From the NCBI RefSeq assembly GCF_030730925.1, contig NZ_JAVAMB010000010.1, positions 62,001-126,000 of the forward strand: 64,000 nt of DNA. Direction: 5' to 3'. This document shows positions 33,066-42,594 of this stretch, one piece after another. Each line of letters begins with the position of its first letter. Position 1 is the stretch's first letter. The translations under genes and the position numbers were made by a program. Below the pieces are notes generated by a model. The model was not told the DNA's origin. It did no database searches and saw only the letters and a list, made by a program, of their open reading frames with translations. The stretch is from Flavobacterium sp. DG2-3 (GTDB taxonomy: Bacteria; Bacteroidota; Bacteroidia; Flavobacteriales; Flavobacteriaceae).

Positions 33066-33957
33066 AAAAATTGTATTACTTCTCGTAATATTAGCTTTAG
33101 CAAGCTGCTCTTCTAGTAAGCCTGCCATCGCGACGACTAAAAAAGCGGCTGCAGTTCAATCTAGAACAGCTGCTACAAAAAGAGGCACTCCCGCAAAACC
33201 AATCGGTAAAAATTATCCTTCTACAAATAATACAACAGAGGTTATTCAGTCAACTTCAAAAACAGTTGTAACTAGCGATTTAATCAATAATTACATTTTA
33301 CAGTATAAAGAAATTGCGGTAGGAAACATGAAAACTTATGGAATTCCGGCAAGTATTATTCTAGCGCAGGGAATTTTAGAATCGGGTGCAGGACGCGGTG
33401 ATTTGGCTGTTGAAGCTAACAATCACTTCGGAATTAAATGCCATAAAGATTGGTTGGGCGAAAGTGTTCGTCATGACGATGATTCGGCTCAGGAATGTTT
33501 TAGAAAATACCCTCAGGCATCTGAATCGTATAGAGACCATGCTTTATTTTTAGTTGGGAAAAAAAGATATGAATCGCTTTTTACGTATGAAAAAGACGAT
33601 TACAAAGCTTGGGCAAAAGGTTTAAGAGCTTGCGGTTATGCAACAGATCCAAAATATCCAGACAAATTAATTAGTTATATTGAGCGTTACAACTTGCATC
33701 AATATGATTGTCAGGTTACAGGAAAAAACTATGTGCCAATTAATACTTCGGCTCCAACAAGAAGTTCATCTTCAGTAGCTATTTCTGATCCTAAAATAAA
33801 TATGAATCCTTATGATCCGAATTTATACGAAGTTCAAAAAGGAGATACACTATATTCAATTTCAAAAAAATTCAATTTATTGGTTGAAGATTTAAAGAAA
33901 AAAAACAATCTGACAGATAATGCTATTTCGATAGGACAGAGGCTGAAAGTAAAATAA
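33058..33957 (+). CDS. Glucosaminidase lipoprotein with LysM domain
   Basis: The 299-residue protein starts with a lipoprotein signal (LLLVILALASC17 before SSSKPA), then a low-complexity linker and a FlgJ-type mannosyl-glycoprotein endo-beta-N-acetylglucosaminidase domain (about 80-225: ILAQGILESGAGRGDLAVEA, NNHFGIKCHKDW, ESYRDHALFL, ACGYATDPKYPDKLISYIERY). It ends with one LysM domain (about 256-299, YEVQKGDTLYSISKKFNL). It should cut peptidoglycan glycan strands from the periplasmic face of a membrane. Glu in ILESGAG is the usual catalytic acid. It overlaps the preceding gene by 8 nt. Confidence 0.92.
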   Translation: MIKKIVLLLVILALASCSSSKPAIATTKKAAAVQSRTAATKRGTPAKPIGKNYPSTNNTTEVIQSTSKTVVTSDLINNYILQYKEIAVGNMKTYGIPASIILAQGILESGAGRGDLAVEANNHFGIKCHKDWLGESVRHDDDSAQECFRKYPQASESYRDHALFLVGKKRYESLFTYEKDDYKAWAKGLRACGYATDPKYPDKLISYIERYNLHQYDCQVTGKNYVPINTSAPTRSSSSVAISDPKINMNPYDPNLYEVQKGDTLYSISKKFNLLVEDLKKKNNLTDNAISIGQRLKVK

Positions 33958-34059
33958 GTGTTCAGTCCCGAAGCTTAGGGATAGTGTTCAGTATCAGTGG
34001 CAGTTTTCAGATTCAGTTTGAATCAATCTAAAATCTAAAATCAGAAATCTAATATTATA

Positions 34060-35346
34060 ATGTTATATAAAAGAAGTAGTCAGCTTTTTGCTGAAGCAGA
34101 AAAAGTAATTCCAGGAGGAGTAAATTCACCAGTAAGAGCATTTAAAGCCGTTGGCGGAACTCCGATTTTTGTAAAAAGTGCTAAAGGTGCTTATTTATAT
34201 GATGAAGACGGAAACAAATTAATCGATTATATCAACTCTTGGGGTCCAATGGTTTTAGGTCATGCGTATCAGCCCGTTGTTGATGCTGTGATTGAAAAAG
34301 CGAAGTTGGGAACTTCATTTGGAATGCCAACTGAGTTGGAAACTGAAATCGCTGCTTTGGCCGTTTCTATGGTTCCAAATATCGATAAAATTCGTTTTGT
34401 AAATTCAGGTACAGAAGCATGTATGAGCGCGATTCGTTTGGCTCGCGGATTTACAAAAAGAGATAAAATCATCAAATTTGCTGGCTGTTATCACGGACAT
34501 TCTGATTCATTCTTGATTCAGGCAGGAAGTGGCGCTGTAACATTTGGTTCGCCAAACAGTCCAGGAGTGACAGAAGGAACTGCAAAAGATACTTTGTTAG
34601 CAAAATACAATGATTTAGAAAATGTAAAAACATTGGTTGAAGCTAATAAAGGAGAAATTGCTGCAATTATTATTGAAGCCGTTGCCGGAAATATGGGATG
34701 TATTGTACCAAAAGAAGGTTTCTTGCAAGGTTTAAGAGATTTGTGTACTGCAAACGGAATCTTATTGATTTTTGATGAGGTCATGACAGGTTTCCGTTTA
34801 GCTCGCGGCGGTGTTCAGGAATTATATGGCATTGATGCCGATATCGTAACTTTCGGAAAAGTTATCGGTGGCGGATTGCCAGTAGGAGCTTTTGCTGCAC
34901 GCGAAGAAATCATGAATCAGTTAGCGCCTCTTGGACCAGTTTACCAAGCAGGAACATTATCAGGAAATCCGTTGGCAATGGCGGCTGGATTGGCAATGTT
35001 AAAAGCACTAGATTCTGATAGAGAAATCTTTACTCGTTTAGAAGAAAAAACAGCTTATTTAGAAGCAGGAATTGACAGAGTTTTAAAAGCGAACAATGTT
35101 GTGTTTACAATCAATAGAGTGGGTTCTATGATTTCGGTTCACTTTGATGCAGATCCAGTTATTGATTTTCAAACTGCAGCAAAAGGAGATAACGAGACCT
35201 TCAAAAAATTCTTCCACGGATTATTGCAAGAAGGTGTTTACATTGCGCCGTCAGCATACGAAACGTGGTTTATTACAGATGCATTGACTTATGAAGATTT
35301 AGATTTTACAATCAATGCGATTGATAAAGTATCTAAAACATTTTAA
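34060..35346 (+). CDS. hemL: Glutamate-1-semialdehyde 2,1-aminomutase
   Basis: The 428-residue protein is full length for HemL. Motifs are [13 protein letters not shown] near the start, [33 protein letters not shown], the PLP-binding lysine K267 in [17 protein letters not shown], and [14 protein letters not shown]. The enzyme converts glutamate-1-semialdehyde to 5-aminolevulinate for haem synthesis. The gap before it (33958-34059) carries AATCTAAAATCT repeats. It ends at a strong bidirectional terminator shared with the convergent gene. Haem supply also matters for the cytochrome-like protein in the nearby nitrate cluster. Confidence 0.96.
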   Translation: MLYKRSSQLFAEAEKVIPGGVNSPVRAFKAVGGTPIFVKSAKGAYLYDEDGNKLIDYINSWGPMVLGHAYQPVVDAVIEKAKLGTSFGMPTELETEIAALAVSMVPNIDKIRFVNSGTEACMSAIRLARGFTKRDKIIKFAGCYHGHSDSFLIQAGSGAVTFGSPNSPGVTEGTAKDTLLAKYNDLENVKTLVEANKGEIAAIIIEAVAGNMGCIVPKEGFLQGLRDLCTANGILLIFDEVMTGFRLARGGVQELYGIDADIVTFGKVIGGGLPVGAFAAREEIMNQLAPLGPVYQAGTLSGNPLAMAAGLAMLKALDSDREIFTRLEEKTAYLEAGIDRVLKANNVVFTINRVGSMISVHFDADPVIDFQTAAKGDNETFKKFFHGLLQEGVYIAPSAYETWFITDALTYEDLDFTINAIDKVSKTF

Positions 35347-35350
35347 TACA

Positions 35351-35379
35351 AAAAGGAGGCTTTAAGCCTCCTTTTTTTT
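35351..35379. terminator. Bidirectional terminator after hemL
   Basis: A 12-bp palindrome AAAAGGAGGCTT/AAGCCTCCTTTT (35351-35375) continues in T residues on the plus strand and is A-flanked on the other side. It lies between convergent hemL and the periplasmic helical protein gene. Confidence 0.88.
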
Positions 35380-35387
35380 GCTGCAAA

Positions 35388-35828
35388 TTAATCATTGCTT
35401 TTTCTATGTTCTTTTGCTTTTTCTCGCATTTTGTCTTTTTTTTCTTCTTGCAAGCTTTTCCATTTTGTGTACTGATCAGCTTTTAAGATCGATTTCATTT
35501 TAGCATCGTTAGCCGCAACTTCATCTTCCATTTGTTTTTTGAAAGCTGCTTTTTCTTCAGCAGTAGGTTTTACATTGCTGTCTTTTCTTTCTTTGCGTGC
35601 TTCTTTAAATTTCTCTGCTTTAGCACTTCTGTCAGCCAAAAGTTGTTTCACTTGAGCTTGCTGATTAGCATCTAAACTTAATTCAGTTGTCAATTTTTGA
35701 AGCTGTTTTTCATTACGTTGTTCCGGAGTCATTCTTTCTTTGTGCTCACGTGATGGTTTCTGATCTGTTTCTTGTGCAAAACTTGCTATTCCAACAAATA
35801 ACATAGCCGCGATAAATAATTTTTTCAT
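35388..35828 (-). CDS. Periplasmic helical Lys/Glu-rich protein
   Basis: The 146-residue protein has a signal peptide (residues 1-18, ending GIASFAQ) and a mature part that is almost all charged helix (EQRNEKQLQKLTTELSLDANQQAQVKQLL, AKMKSILKADQYTKWKSLQEEKK). The arrangement resembles Spy/CpxP-like or DUF4890-type periplasmic helical proteins of Bacteroidota, which may bind unfolded proteins or metals. I see no catalytic motif. It is convergent with hemL and divergent from the nitrate cluster. The function is unassigned. Confidence 0.75.
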   Translation of the reverse strand: MKKLFIAAMLFVGIASFAQETDQKPSREHKERMTPEQRNEKQLQKLTTELSLDANQQAQVKQLLADRSAKAEKFKEARKERKDSNVKPTAEEKAAFKKQMEDEVAANDAKMKSILKADQYTKWKSLQEEKKDKMREKAKEHRKSND

Positions 35829-36114
35829 GTTAAGTTTTTTTAATTGTTATACCGATTAGACTTTAGGAATAGAAACAGGTTTAATCTGACTTTTAAAATT
35901 ATAGATTATTTAACAAATTGAAGATCAGTTCTTTTTAAGAATGAGTTTAAATAAGATTAATATTTAGCTAAATATAGAATTGTAAGTGTTTTACTTAAGA
36001 TATTTTTTATAATTTTAGAAAACTATTGCTATTCAGTTATTTACGAATGGCTTTTTTAGGTTATCCCATATTTCAGTAATAGATTTTCAAAAACATAATT
36101 TAATACTTTATTCT
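35829..36114. promoter_or_regulatory. Upstream region of the nitrate cluster
   Basis: The 286-nt divergent gap contains a perfect 16-nt palindrome, ATATTTAGCTAAATAT at 35960-35975, about 140 nt before the first narK start. Near it is a second dyad, TAAGT-GTTTT-ACTTA, at about 35983-35997. Either could be an operator for a nitrate- or oxygen-responsive regulator, but none is encoded beside it. No gene is seen. Confidence 0.4.
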
Positions 36115-37587
36115 ATGGCAGATCTTTCCTTATCGCATCGTATTCTTTTTTTAAACACTTTAGCATTTACAATTTGTTTTGCCTGCTGGACACTTAACGG
36201 AGTACTGGTCACTTTTTTAGTTGATAAGGAGATTTTTGACTGGAATGTTGTGCAGATCGGATGGCTTTTAGGAATTCCTGTGCTTACAGGATCGATTATG
36301 AGATTGCCAGTAGGAATTTTAACTGATAAATACGGAGGAAAAATAATATTTTCTGTATTGCTTTTATTGTGTTCCATTCCGCTTTTTCTTTTGCCTTTTG
36401 CTAATTCATTCTGGAGTTTTGCCGTTCTGAGTTTTTTCTTCGGATTAGTAGGAACGAGTTTCGCAGTAGGAATTGGCTATACTTCAATTTGGTATCCAAA
36501 AGAATGGCAAGGTAGAGCTTTGGGAATCTTTGGAATGGGAAACGCTGGTGCAGCAATTACTACTTTCATTGCACCTACCTTATTGAATAATTTTTCAGAA
36601 AAAGATCCAGTAAATGGCTGGAAAATGCTCCCGATCATTTATGGCGCTTCGCTCGTAATTATAGGTTTGTTATTCATTGTTTTTGCTAAAAATAAAACCA
36701 ATCAAGGCGTTTCAAAAACAATGGGCGAATTGCTATCTCCATTAAAGAAAACTAGAGTTTGGCGTTTTGGAACGTACTACTTTTTAGTTTTCGGTTTTTT
36801 TGTTGCCTATTCACAATGGCTGCTTCCTAATTTTATGAATGTTTACGGTACAACTTTAGTAATGGGTGGAATGTTTGCTACAATGTTCAGTCTGCCTTCT
36901 GGTATCATTAGAGCTTTTGGAGGCTATCTTTCAGATAAATTTGGAGCAAGAAAAGTGATGTATTGGGTACTCGGATCTTCCATAATTATAAGTTTTCTGC
37001 TCATGTTTCCAAAGATGGAAATATTTACTGCTGGACCTGGCGTTCTGGCATCAAATAACGGAACGGTTACAGAAATTGCTGCTGATAAAATTGTTGTAAA
37101 TGGAAAAGTCCATCAAATTACGGCTAAGAAAAAAACAGATACAGAAAATAATGCTGTTTTTCCCGTAAAAAACTCTTGGCAGGAAATCGTTGTCAAACAA
37201 AATCAAGAAGTTAAAAAGAAAGAATTATTAGCACGAGGAATTACCCAGATTAACTTCAGTGCTAATCTTTGGGTATATCTTGTTTTGGTGATACTTATCG
37301 GTATTTCGTGGGGAATTGGAAAAGCGGCTGTCTATAAACATATTCCCGAATATTTTCCTAATGAAATTGGAGTAGTGGGCGGAATGGTCGGTCTTATTGG
37401 CGGGTTAGGCGGTTTTTTTGGACCGATAATCTTTGGCTACTTACTCGATTATACTGGACTTTGGACCAGTTCATGGATTTTCATTTTTATACTTTCTGTG
37501 CTCTGCCTTTTATGGATGCATAGGACAATAATTAAGGCTATGAGAAGAAAATCACCAGATTTTACAAGACATATAGAGGATCATTAA
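36115..37587 (+). CDS. NarK-type nitrate/nitrite transporter, copy 1
   Basis: The 490-residue MFS protein has 12 predicted membrane helices. It carries the nitrate signature motifs: FGMGNAGAAITTF (about 139-151) in helix 5 and GVVGGMVGLIGGLGGFFGP (about 419-437) in helix 11. Between helices 9 and 10 (about 300-382) it has an unusual soluble insert of about 80 residues with beta-like text (NGTVTEIAADKIVVNGKVHQI, WQEIVVKQNQEVKKKELLARG) that recalls a lipoyl/biotinyl-type barrel. It should carry nitrate in or nitrite out across the inner membrane. The gene heads the cluster and is 18 nt before the second carrier gene. Confidence 0.9.
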   Translation: MADLSLSHRILFLNTLAFTICFACWTLNGVLVTFLVDKEIFDWNVVQIGWLLGIPVLTGSIMRLPVGILTDKYGGKIIFSVLLLLCSIPLFLLPFANSFWSFAVLSFFFGLVGTSFAVGIGYTSIWYPKEWQGRALGIFGMGNAGAAITTFIAPTLLNNFSEKDPVNGWKMLPIIYGASLVIIGLLFIVFAKNKTNQGVSKTMGELLSPLKKTRVWRFGTYYFLVFGFFVAYSQWLLPNFMNVYGTTLVMGGMFATMFSLPSGIIRAFGGYLSDKFGARKVMYWVLGSSIIISFLLMFPKMEIFTAGPGVLASNNGTVTEIAADKIVVNGKVHQITAKKKTDTENNAVFPVKNSWQEIVVKQNQEVKKKELLARGITQINFSANLWVYLVLVILIGISWGIGKAAVYKHIPEYFPNEIGVVGGMVGLIGGLGGFFGPIIFGYLLDYTGLWTSSWIFIFILSVLCLLWMHRTIIKAMRRKSPDFTRHIEDH

Positions 37588-37605
37588 TTATAAAAAAGGA
37601 AAAAA

Positions 37606-39198
37606 ATGAAAACTTGGTTAGACAAATGGGAACCAGAAGATGAAACCTTTTGGAATAATGGCGGAAGTAAAATAGCATGGCGGACGCTGATAATTACTAC
37701 AGCAACGCTAACCTTGTCATTTGCTTCTTGGTTTATGATGAGCGTTATTGCTGTAAAATTACCAGGCTTAGGCTTTAATTTTTCTAAAGATCAGCTGTTT
37801 TGGCTAACCGCAATTCCAGGGATAGCAGCAGGATTTCTTCGAATCATCCACACCTTTATATTACCCATATTTGGTACAAGACATGTAATATCATTTGCAA
37901 CACTGCTTAAATTAATTCCCGTAATCGGAATTGGTTTTGCTATTATGAATGTAAATACGCCATTTTGGGTTTTTGCAGTTTTAGCTTTTACAACAGGTTT
38001 TGGAGGCGGAGATTTCTCTTCCTATATGCCCAGTACAAGTCTGTTTTTTCCGCAACGACTAAAAGGAACGGCTTTGGGTTTACAGGCCGGAATTGGAAAT
38101 TTTGGGGTTTCAATCGCGCAATTCGTAACACCTCTCATAATCGGTGTTGGAATTTATGGCGCGGCCTCTACTTTTACAAGCGTTGATCCTAAAGAAACAC
38201 TAGCTCTTTTGCAAACATCAAGTTTAGAAAAACAAAAAGAAGTTTTTGCCACTTTTGATGTAGAAATGCAATCAAAAATACTTGCCAACATAAAGCAAGA
38301 TGTCAAAGATTCAGTAAGTAATGCCGTAAACTCTACTGATAATGTAGCTATTTTTAACGCTTTACCTATAAAAGCAAAAGCAAAAGCCATTGCCAATGCA
38401 AATCCGAAATTGGCTGAAAAAATCTTAGATAATATTAAACCTGATAATACGGCAGTTAAAAAATCAGAAATCTACTTGCAGTCGGCAGCATTTTGGTATG
38501 TTCCCTTTTTAATAATTATGGCAATTTTAAGCTGGTTTTATTTAAAAAGTATTCCAATGATGGCGTCTGTAAAAGAGCAAATGGATATTTTTTCCAATAA
38601 ACATACGTGGTATTGCACTATTACCTATATCATGACTTTTGGAACTTTCGCAGGTTTATCGGCAGCTTTTCCTTTGATGATAAAATATCTTTATGGAGAT
38701 TTTCCAAATCCGCCAGATCCTTTAGTGTATGCATTCTACGGTCCATTATTAGGTTCTGCCAGCCGAATTGCGTTTGGATTTGTTGCAGATAAAGTTGGCG
38801 GAGCAATTTTAACGACCATTACAGGTCTGGGAATTTTAGTGGGATCAATACTTTTAGTAACAGAAGGATTAGTTGCGCCTACAAGTATGGAGCAGTTTCC
38901 TCTTTTTGTAACGGTAATTTTAGCCATGTTCTTTTTTACAGGAATTGGAAATGCGGGAACCTTTAGACAATATCCAATCATTTTTAAAGAAAATGCGCGC
39001 CAAGCTGCAGGAGTTATCGGTTGGACAGCGGCAATCGCGGCTTTTGGACCTTTTATTTTTTCTAAATTGATAGGGAATAATATTTCTGCAAATGGCACTG
39101 TAAATCAGTTTTTTATTGGCGTTGCTTTATATACAGTATTGGCAACGGCTATCAATTGGTGGTTTTACAATCGTAAAAATTGCGAGAAGCCAAGTTAA
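37606..39198 (+). CDS. NarK-type nitrate/nitrite transporter, copy 2
   Basis: The 530-residue MFS protein has signature-like motifs AGIGNFGVSIAQFVTP (about 161-176) and GNAGTFRQYP with GVIGWTAAIAAFGPF near the end. It differs from copy 1 by a soluble insert of about 100 residues (about 189-290) between the helix after the first signature and the next helix, rich in Lys/Ala helices (KAKAKAIANANPKLAEKIL). Tandem NarK1/NarK2 genes are known in nitrate-reducing bacteria, where one type works as a proton symporter and the other as a nitrate/nitrite antiporter; I cannot say which is which here. It sits 27 nt before the cytochrome-like gene. Confidence 0.88.
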   Translation: MKTWLDKWEPEDETFWNNGGSKIAWRTLIITTATLTLSFASWFMMSVIAVKLPGLGFNFSKDQLFWLTAIPGIAAGFLRIIHTFILPIFGTRHVISFATLLKLIPVIGIGFAIMNVNTPFWVFAVLAFTTGFGGGDFSSYMPSTSLFFPQRLKGTALGLQAGIGNFGVSIAQFVTPLIIGVGIYGAASTFTSVDPKETLALLQTSSLEKQKEVFATFDVEMQSKILANIKQDVKDSVSNAVNSTDNVAIFNALPIKAKAKAIANANPKLAEKILDNIKPDNTAVKKSEIYLQSAAFWYVPFLIIMAILSWFYLKSIPMMASVKEQMDIFSNKHTWYCTITYIMTFGTFAGLSAAFPLMIKYLYGDFPNPPDPLVYAFYGPLLGSASRIAFGFVADKVGGAILTTITGLGILVGSILLVTEGLVAPTSMEQFPLFVTVILAMFFFTGIGNAGTFRQYPIIFKENARQAAGVIGWTAAIAAFGPFIFSKLIGNNISANGTVNQFFIGVALYTVLATAINWWFYNRKNCEKPS

Positions 39199-39225
39199 TA
39201 GGCAATCATTAAATTTTAATTTAAG

Positions 39226-40275
39226 ATGAAAGAAAGAACATTTAATACGAAAGCGTTATTAATTGCGACGGCAGCTTCGGTTTTTATGGTTGTATTGGTT
39301 TTTTATGGATCAAGAAAACTGCAGAATTTTGATGCGGCACTAGTAACCTATCTCTTCGGAACTCTATTTGCGTTTTTTGGAGTTGTCTATCGCTATACCG
39401 TTTGGCTGCAGCGCCCGCCAACGTGGATGTATTTTAAACGCGGCATCAATTTTCTATTTACAGGAAAAGTATTCTCGCATTTATGGTTTCTGACGAAAGA
39501 ATCGGTTGAGAATATTGCTTTTCAAAAAATTATTTACCCAAGAGGGAAATACCGTTGGATAGCGCATTTCTGTATTGCAATTGGCTGTTTATCTGCTTTT
39601 GCCATAACTTTTCCGCTGACATTTGGATGGATTCATTTTACTTTGGCTCCAAATTCCATTTCAGTTTACGAAGCCCATTTTTTTGGTTTTAAAGTGATGG
39701 ATTTTGAATTGGGTTCCATAATGGCATTTTTGACTTTTCATGCCTTAAACTGGTCTTCTTATTTGGTTATTATTGGCTCTCTTTATTATTTAAGACGCCG
39801 TTTAACCAATCCGGGATTAATTGCGACACAAACCTTTGAAGGAGACTTACTGCCACTTCTTTTATTAATAGCAATTTCAGTAACAGGTTTATGCCTGACA
39901 TATTCCTATCAGTTCATGAAAGGATTTGCGTATGATTTCCTAGCTGTAATTCACGCCGTTACGGTTATTATGTTTTTGATCTGGATTCCGTTTGGGAAAT
40001 TCTTCCACATTATTCAGCGTCCAGCTCAGATTGGAGCACATATATATAAAAAGGAAGGAATGAAAAAAGGAATGGCAATCTGTCCCGAAACAGGAAAACC
40101 TTTTGCCACACAGCTTCATATTGATGACTTAAAAATAGTGACAAAACAGCTGGGTTTTGATTTTAGCGATGATGAAGGCAATTCGCATCTTGACTTAAGT
40201 CCGGAAGGAAAAAGAGACCGTTTGGCAAAAGCACATTTAAAAGCAAGATTAGAAGGTGGAAATTTATTTGGATAG
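39226..40275 (+). CDS. Six-helix cytochrome b-like membrane subunit
   Basis: The 349-residue protein has about six membrane helices (near 11-28, 40-58, 112-130, 165-188, 208-226, 240-258). Histidines lie at or near helix ends (H114 in WIAHFCI, H172 in TFHALNW, H243 in VIHAVTV, H261 in FFHII), as in the haem b subunits NarI or DsrM. The C-terminal 80 residues are soluble (ICPETGKPFATQLHID and on). I infer a quinol-oxidising membrane anchor for the nitrate reductase. It is not a canonical NarI, which has five helices and about 225 residues. The gene lies between the two carriers and the Mo enzyme gene. Confidence 0.7.
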   Translation: MKERTFNTKALLIATAASVFMVVLVFYGSRKLQNFDAALVTYLFGTLFAFFGVVYRYTVWLQRPPTWMYFKRGINFLFTGKVFSHLWFLTKESVENIAFQKIIYPRGKYRWIAHFCIAIGCLSAFAITFPLTFGWIHFTLAPNSISVYEAHFFGFKVMDFELGSIMAFLTFHALNWSSYLVIIGSLYYLRRRLTNPGLIATQTFEGDLLPLLLLIAISVTGLCLTYSYQFMKGFAYDFLAVIHAVTVIMFLIWIPFGKFFHIIQRPAQIGAHIYKKEGMKKGMAICPETGKPFATQLHIDDLKIVTKQLGFDFSDDEGNSHLDLSPEGKRDRLAKAHLKARLEGGNLFG

Positions 40276-40281
40276 AAAAAA

Positions 40282-40348
40282 AAGTTTCAGGTTTAAAGTT
40301 TAAAGTCACGCACAGAACCTGAAACTTGAAACTTGAAACAAAAAAAAC
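40282..40348 (+). repeat. Hairpin plus short tandem repeat inside the nitrate operon
   Basis: AAGTTTCAGGTT (40282-40293) and AACCTGAAACTT (40316-40327) form a perfect 12-bp inverted repeat. It is followed by tandem GAAACTT copies. It lies in the 83-nt gap before the nitrate reductase start, so it could be an mRNA processing or attenuation hairpin. GAAACTTGAAAC repeats also occur near 700-740. Confidence 0.6.
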
Positions 40349-40358
40349 AAAATTAGAC

Positions 40359-42575
40359 ATGGCAAAACTACCCGTATCAACTGAAAAAATAATCGAAGAT
40401 TTTGGTCCGCATTTGAATTATTCACCAAAAGAAGGATACCCTGGGCGTGACGAGCCAGACAAAACGGTAAAAACACATTGCTGTTTCTGCGGCATGCAGT
40501 GTGGAATCCAATTAACGGTAAAAGACAATAAAGTGGTCGGTTTTGAACCTTGGATGGAATTTCCTTTCAATGAAGGCCGTCTGTGTCCAAAAGGGGTTCA
40601 GCGCTATCTTCAAAATAATCATCCCGACAGACTTTTACATCCAATAAAAAGAGAGGAAGGTAAAGGTTTTGAAAAAATGTCTTGGGATGATGCGATGGAT
40701 AAAACCGTTTCTGAAATCAAAAGAATTCAGGAAAAATACGGAAAACATGCTTTTTCGATGCTATCAGGAGTTTCGCTTACGAATGAAAAAAGCTACTTGG
40801 TTGGAAAATTTGCCAGAGTCGCTTTAAAAACCAGAAATTTAGATTACAACGGACGTCTCTGCATGGTAAGTGCGGGCGCGGGAAATAAAAAAGCATTTGG
40901 GTTGGATCGCGCTTCTAATAATTATTCAGATTTAGAATATGCTGAGGTTATCATTGTCGCAGGAGCGAATATTAGTGAGACATTTCCAACTTTAACCCAT
41001 TGGATTTGGAAGGCCAGAGATCGAGGTGCAAAACTTATTGTAGTCGATCCGCGTGTTATTCCATTGGCAAGAACAGCTGATATTCATCTCGATGTAAGAC
41101 CAGGAACAGATTCGGCTTTATACGGTGCCATGCTGAAATATTTAGTGGATCATGATATGCTCGATCATGATTTTATAGATAATTATACTTCGGGATTTCA
41201 GGAAACTATTGATGCTGTAAAAGAGTATACTTTAGAATGGGCAGAAGAGATTACAGGTATTTCTAAAGAAAAAATAAAAGCTGCAGCCGAGTTGTGGGGA
41301 AAAGCAAAAACAAGCTTTCTGCTTCACGCTCGCGGAATTGAGCACCATTCAAAAGGTGTAGACAATGTGGTAGGCTGTATTAATCTGGTTTTGGCAACAG
41401 GCAGAATTGGAAAACCTTATTGCGGTTACGGAACCATTACGGGACAAGGAAACGGACAGGGCGGAAGAGAACATGGACACAAATGCGATCAATTGCCGGG
41501 AAATAGAGACATTGAAAATCCGGAACATAGAAAGTACATTTCTGAGGTCTGGGGAATCGATGAAAAAGATCTTCCTGGAAAAGGGCTTACGGCTTATGAA
41601 ATTATTGAAGCGATTCACAGAGACGAAATTAAGGGATTGATTTCGATTTGTTTCAATCCGCTGGTTTCGCTTCCAAACAATAATTATGTGCGTTCGGCTC
41701 TTGAAAAATTAGAGTTTTACGTCTGTATCGATTTCTTTTTGAATGAAACCGCGCGCCACGCCGATATTGTTCTCGCTGGATCTTTACAGGAGGAGGAAGA
41801 AGGAACCACAACTTCTGCAGAAGGAAGAGTAATTAGGATAAGACAAGCAGTGACACCTCCGGGAGAAGCAAGAACAGACACTTCTATTTTATTGGAAATC
41901 GCTGAAAGATTGGGAGAAAAAGACAAGTTTACTTATGCCAATAGTGAAGCTATTTTTAATGAACTTCGTGTAGCTTCAAAAGGAGGAACAGCAGATTATT
42001 TTGGAATTACGTATAAAAAAGTAGAAGATCATATGGGCGTTTTTTGGCCCTGTCCGACAGAAGATCATCCAGGAACACCGAGATTGTGGGAAGACAGGAA
42101 ATTTAAAACTCCAGACGGAAAAGCGCATTTCAATCCCGCACCGTACAAACTGCCGGGCGAAGTTACTGACGAAGAATATCCGATAACCTTAACAACAGGA
42201 CGTGTGGTTTCGCAATATTTAAGCGGAACTCAAACTAGAAGAATTGGAAAACTCGTAGATCAGTTTCCAGAACCGATGTTAGAAATTCATCCTGAAATGG
42301 CTCAGAAATACAATATTCAGCAGAGAGAATTGGTAAAAGTTTCAACTCGAAGAGGAGAAGGAATTTTTCCTGCGAATATTGTAGAAACGATTAGAAAAGA
42401 TACCGTTTTTATTCCGTATCACTGGCCAGGGAAGAAATCGGCTAATCAGTTAACGCCTGGAACTTTAGATCCGATTTCTAAAATTCCAGAATTTAAAGTC
42501 TGTGCCTGTAAGTTGGAACCATTAGGAGAAATAGAAAATTCATCAGAGAAATCAAATGCTTATGCAAGTGTTTAA
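40359..42575 (+). CDS. Molybdopterin nitrate reductase catalytic subunit (NasC/NapA type)
   Basis: I start at ATG 40359 (738 residues), because the frame back to 40326 runs through a repeat. The N-terminus holds a 4Fe-4S motif C41-x2-C44-x3-C48-x27-C76 ([13 protein letters not shown] ... RLCPKG). [18 protein letters not shown] places C168 as the likely Mo ligand, as in Nap/Nas nitrate reductases; the M-S-x-A-x-A context argues against formate dehydrogenase. Later motifs are [16 protein letters not shown] and [20 protein letters not shown]. It has no Tat signal, so it should be cytoplasmic like assimilatory enzymes, and its length agrees with those. Partners encoded next door are unusual for an assimilatory enzyme. 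Nitrate specificity is inferred from family and from the NarK neighbours. Confidence 0.9.
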   Translation: MAKLPVSTEKIIEDFGPHLNYSPKEGYPGRDEPDKTVKTHCCFCGMQCGIQLTVKDNKVVGFEPWMEFPFNEGRLCPKGVQRYLQNNHPDRLLHPIKREEGKGFEKMSWDDAMDKTVSEIKRIQEKYGKHAFSMLSGVSLTNEKSYLVGKFARVALKTRNLDYNGRLCMVSAGAGNKKAFGLDRASNNYSDLEYAEVIIVAGANISETFPTLTHWIWKARDRGAKLIVVDPRVIPLARTADIHLDVRPGTDSALYGAMLKYLVDHDMLDHDFIDNYTSGFQETIDAVKEYTLEWAEEITGISKEKIKAAAELWGKAKTSFLLHARGIEHHSKGVDNVVGCINLVLATGRIGKPYCGYGTITGQGNGQGGREHGHKCDQLPGNRDIENPEHRKYISEVWGIDEKDLPGKGLTAYEIIEAIHRDEIKGLISICFNPLVSLPNNNYVRSALEKLEFYVCIDFFLNETARHADIVLAGSLQEEEEGTTTSAEGRVIRIRQAVTPPGEARTDTSILLEIAERLGEKDKFTYANSEAIFNELRVASKGGTADYFGITYKKVEDHMGVFWPCPTEDHPGTPRLWEDRKFKTPDGKAHFNPAPYKLPGEVTDEEYPITLTTGRVVSQYLSGTQTRRIGKLVDQFPEPMLEIHPEMAQKYNIQQRELVKVSTRRGEGIFPANIVETIRKDTVFIPYHWPGKKSANQLTPGTLDPISKIPEFKVCACKLEPLGEIENSSEKSNAYASV

Positions 42576-42594
42576 TCTATAAAAACAAGTAATT

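Noticed and set aside
40326..40358. Upstream ATG for the nitrate reductase
   Set aside because: The extra 11 codons are encoded by GAAACTT repeat sequence and the hairpin arm; the family start fits ATG 40359.
40859..40916. Formate dehydrogenase as identity of the Mo enzyme
   Set aside because: The ligand region [12 protein letters not shown] has the Nap/Nas form, and no selenocysteine TGA or the V-C/U-H-G-P motif of formate dehydrogenase is present. NarK neighbours also favour nitrate.
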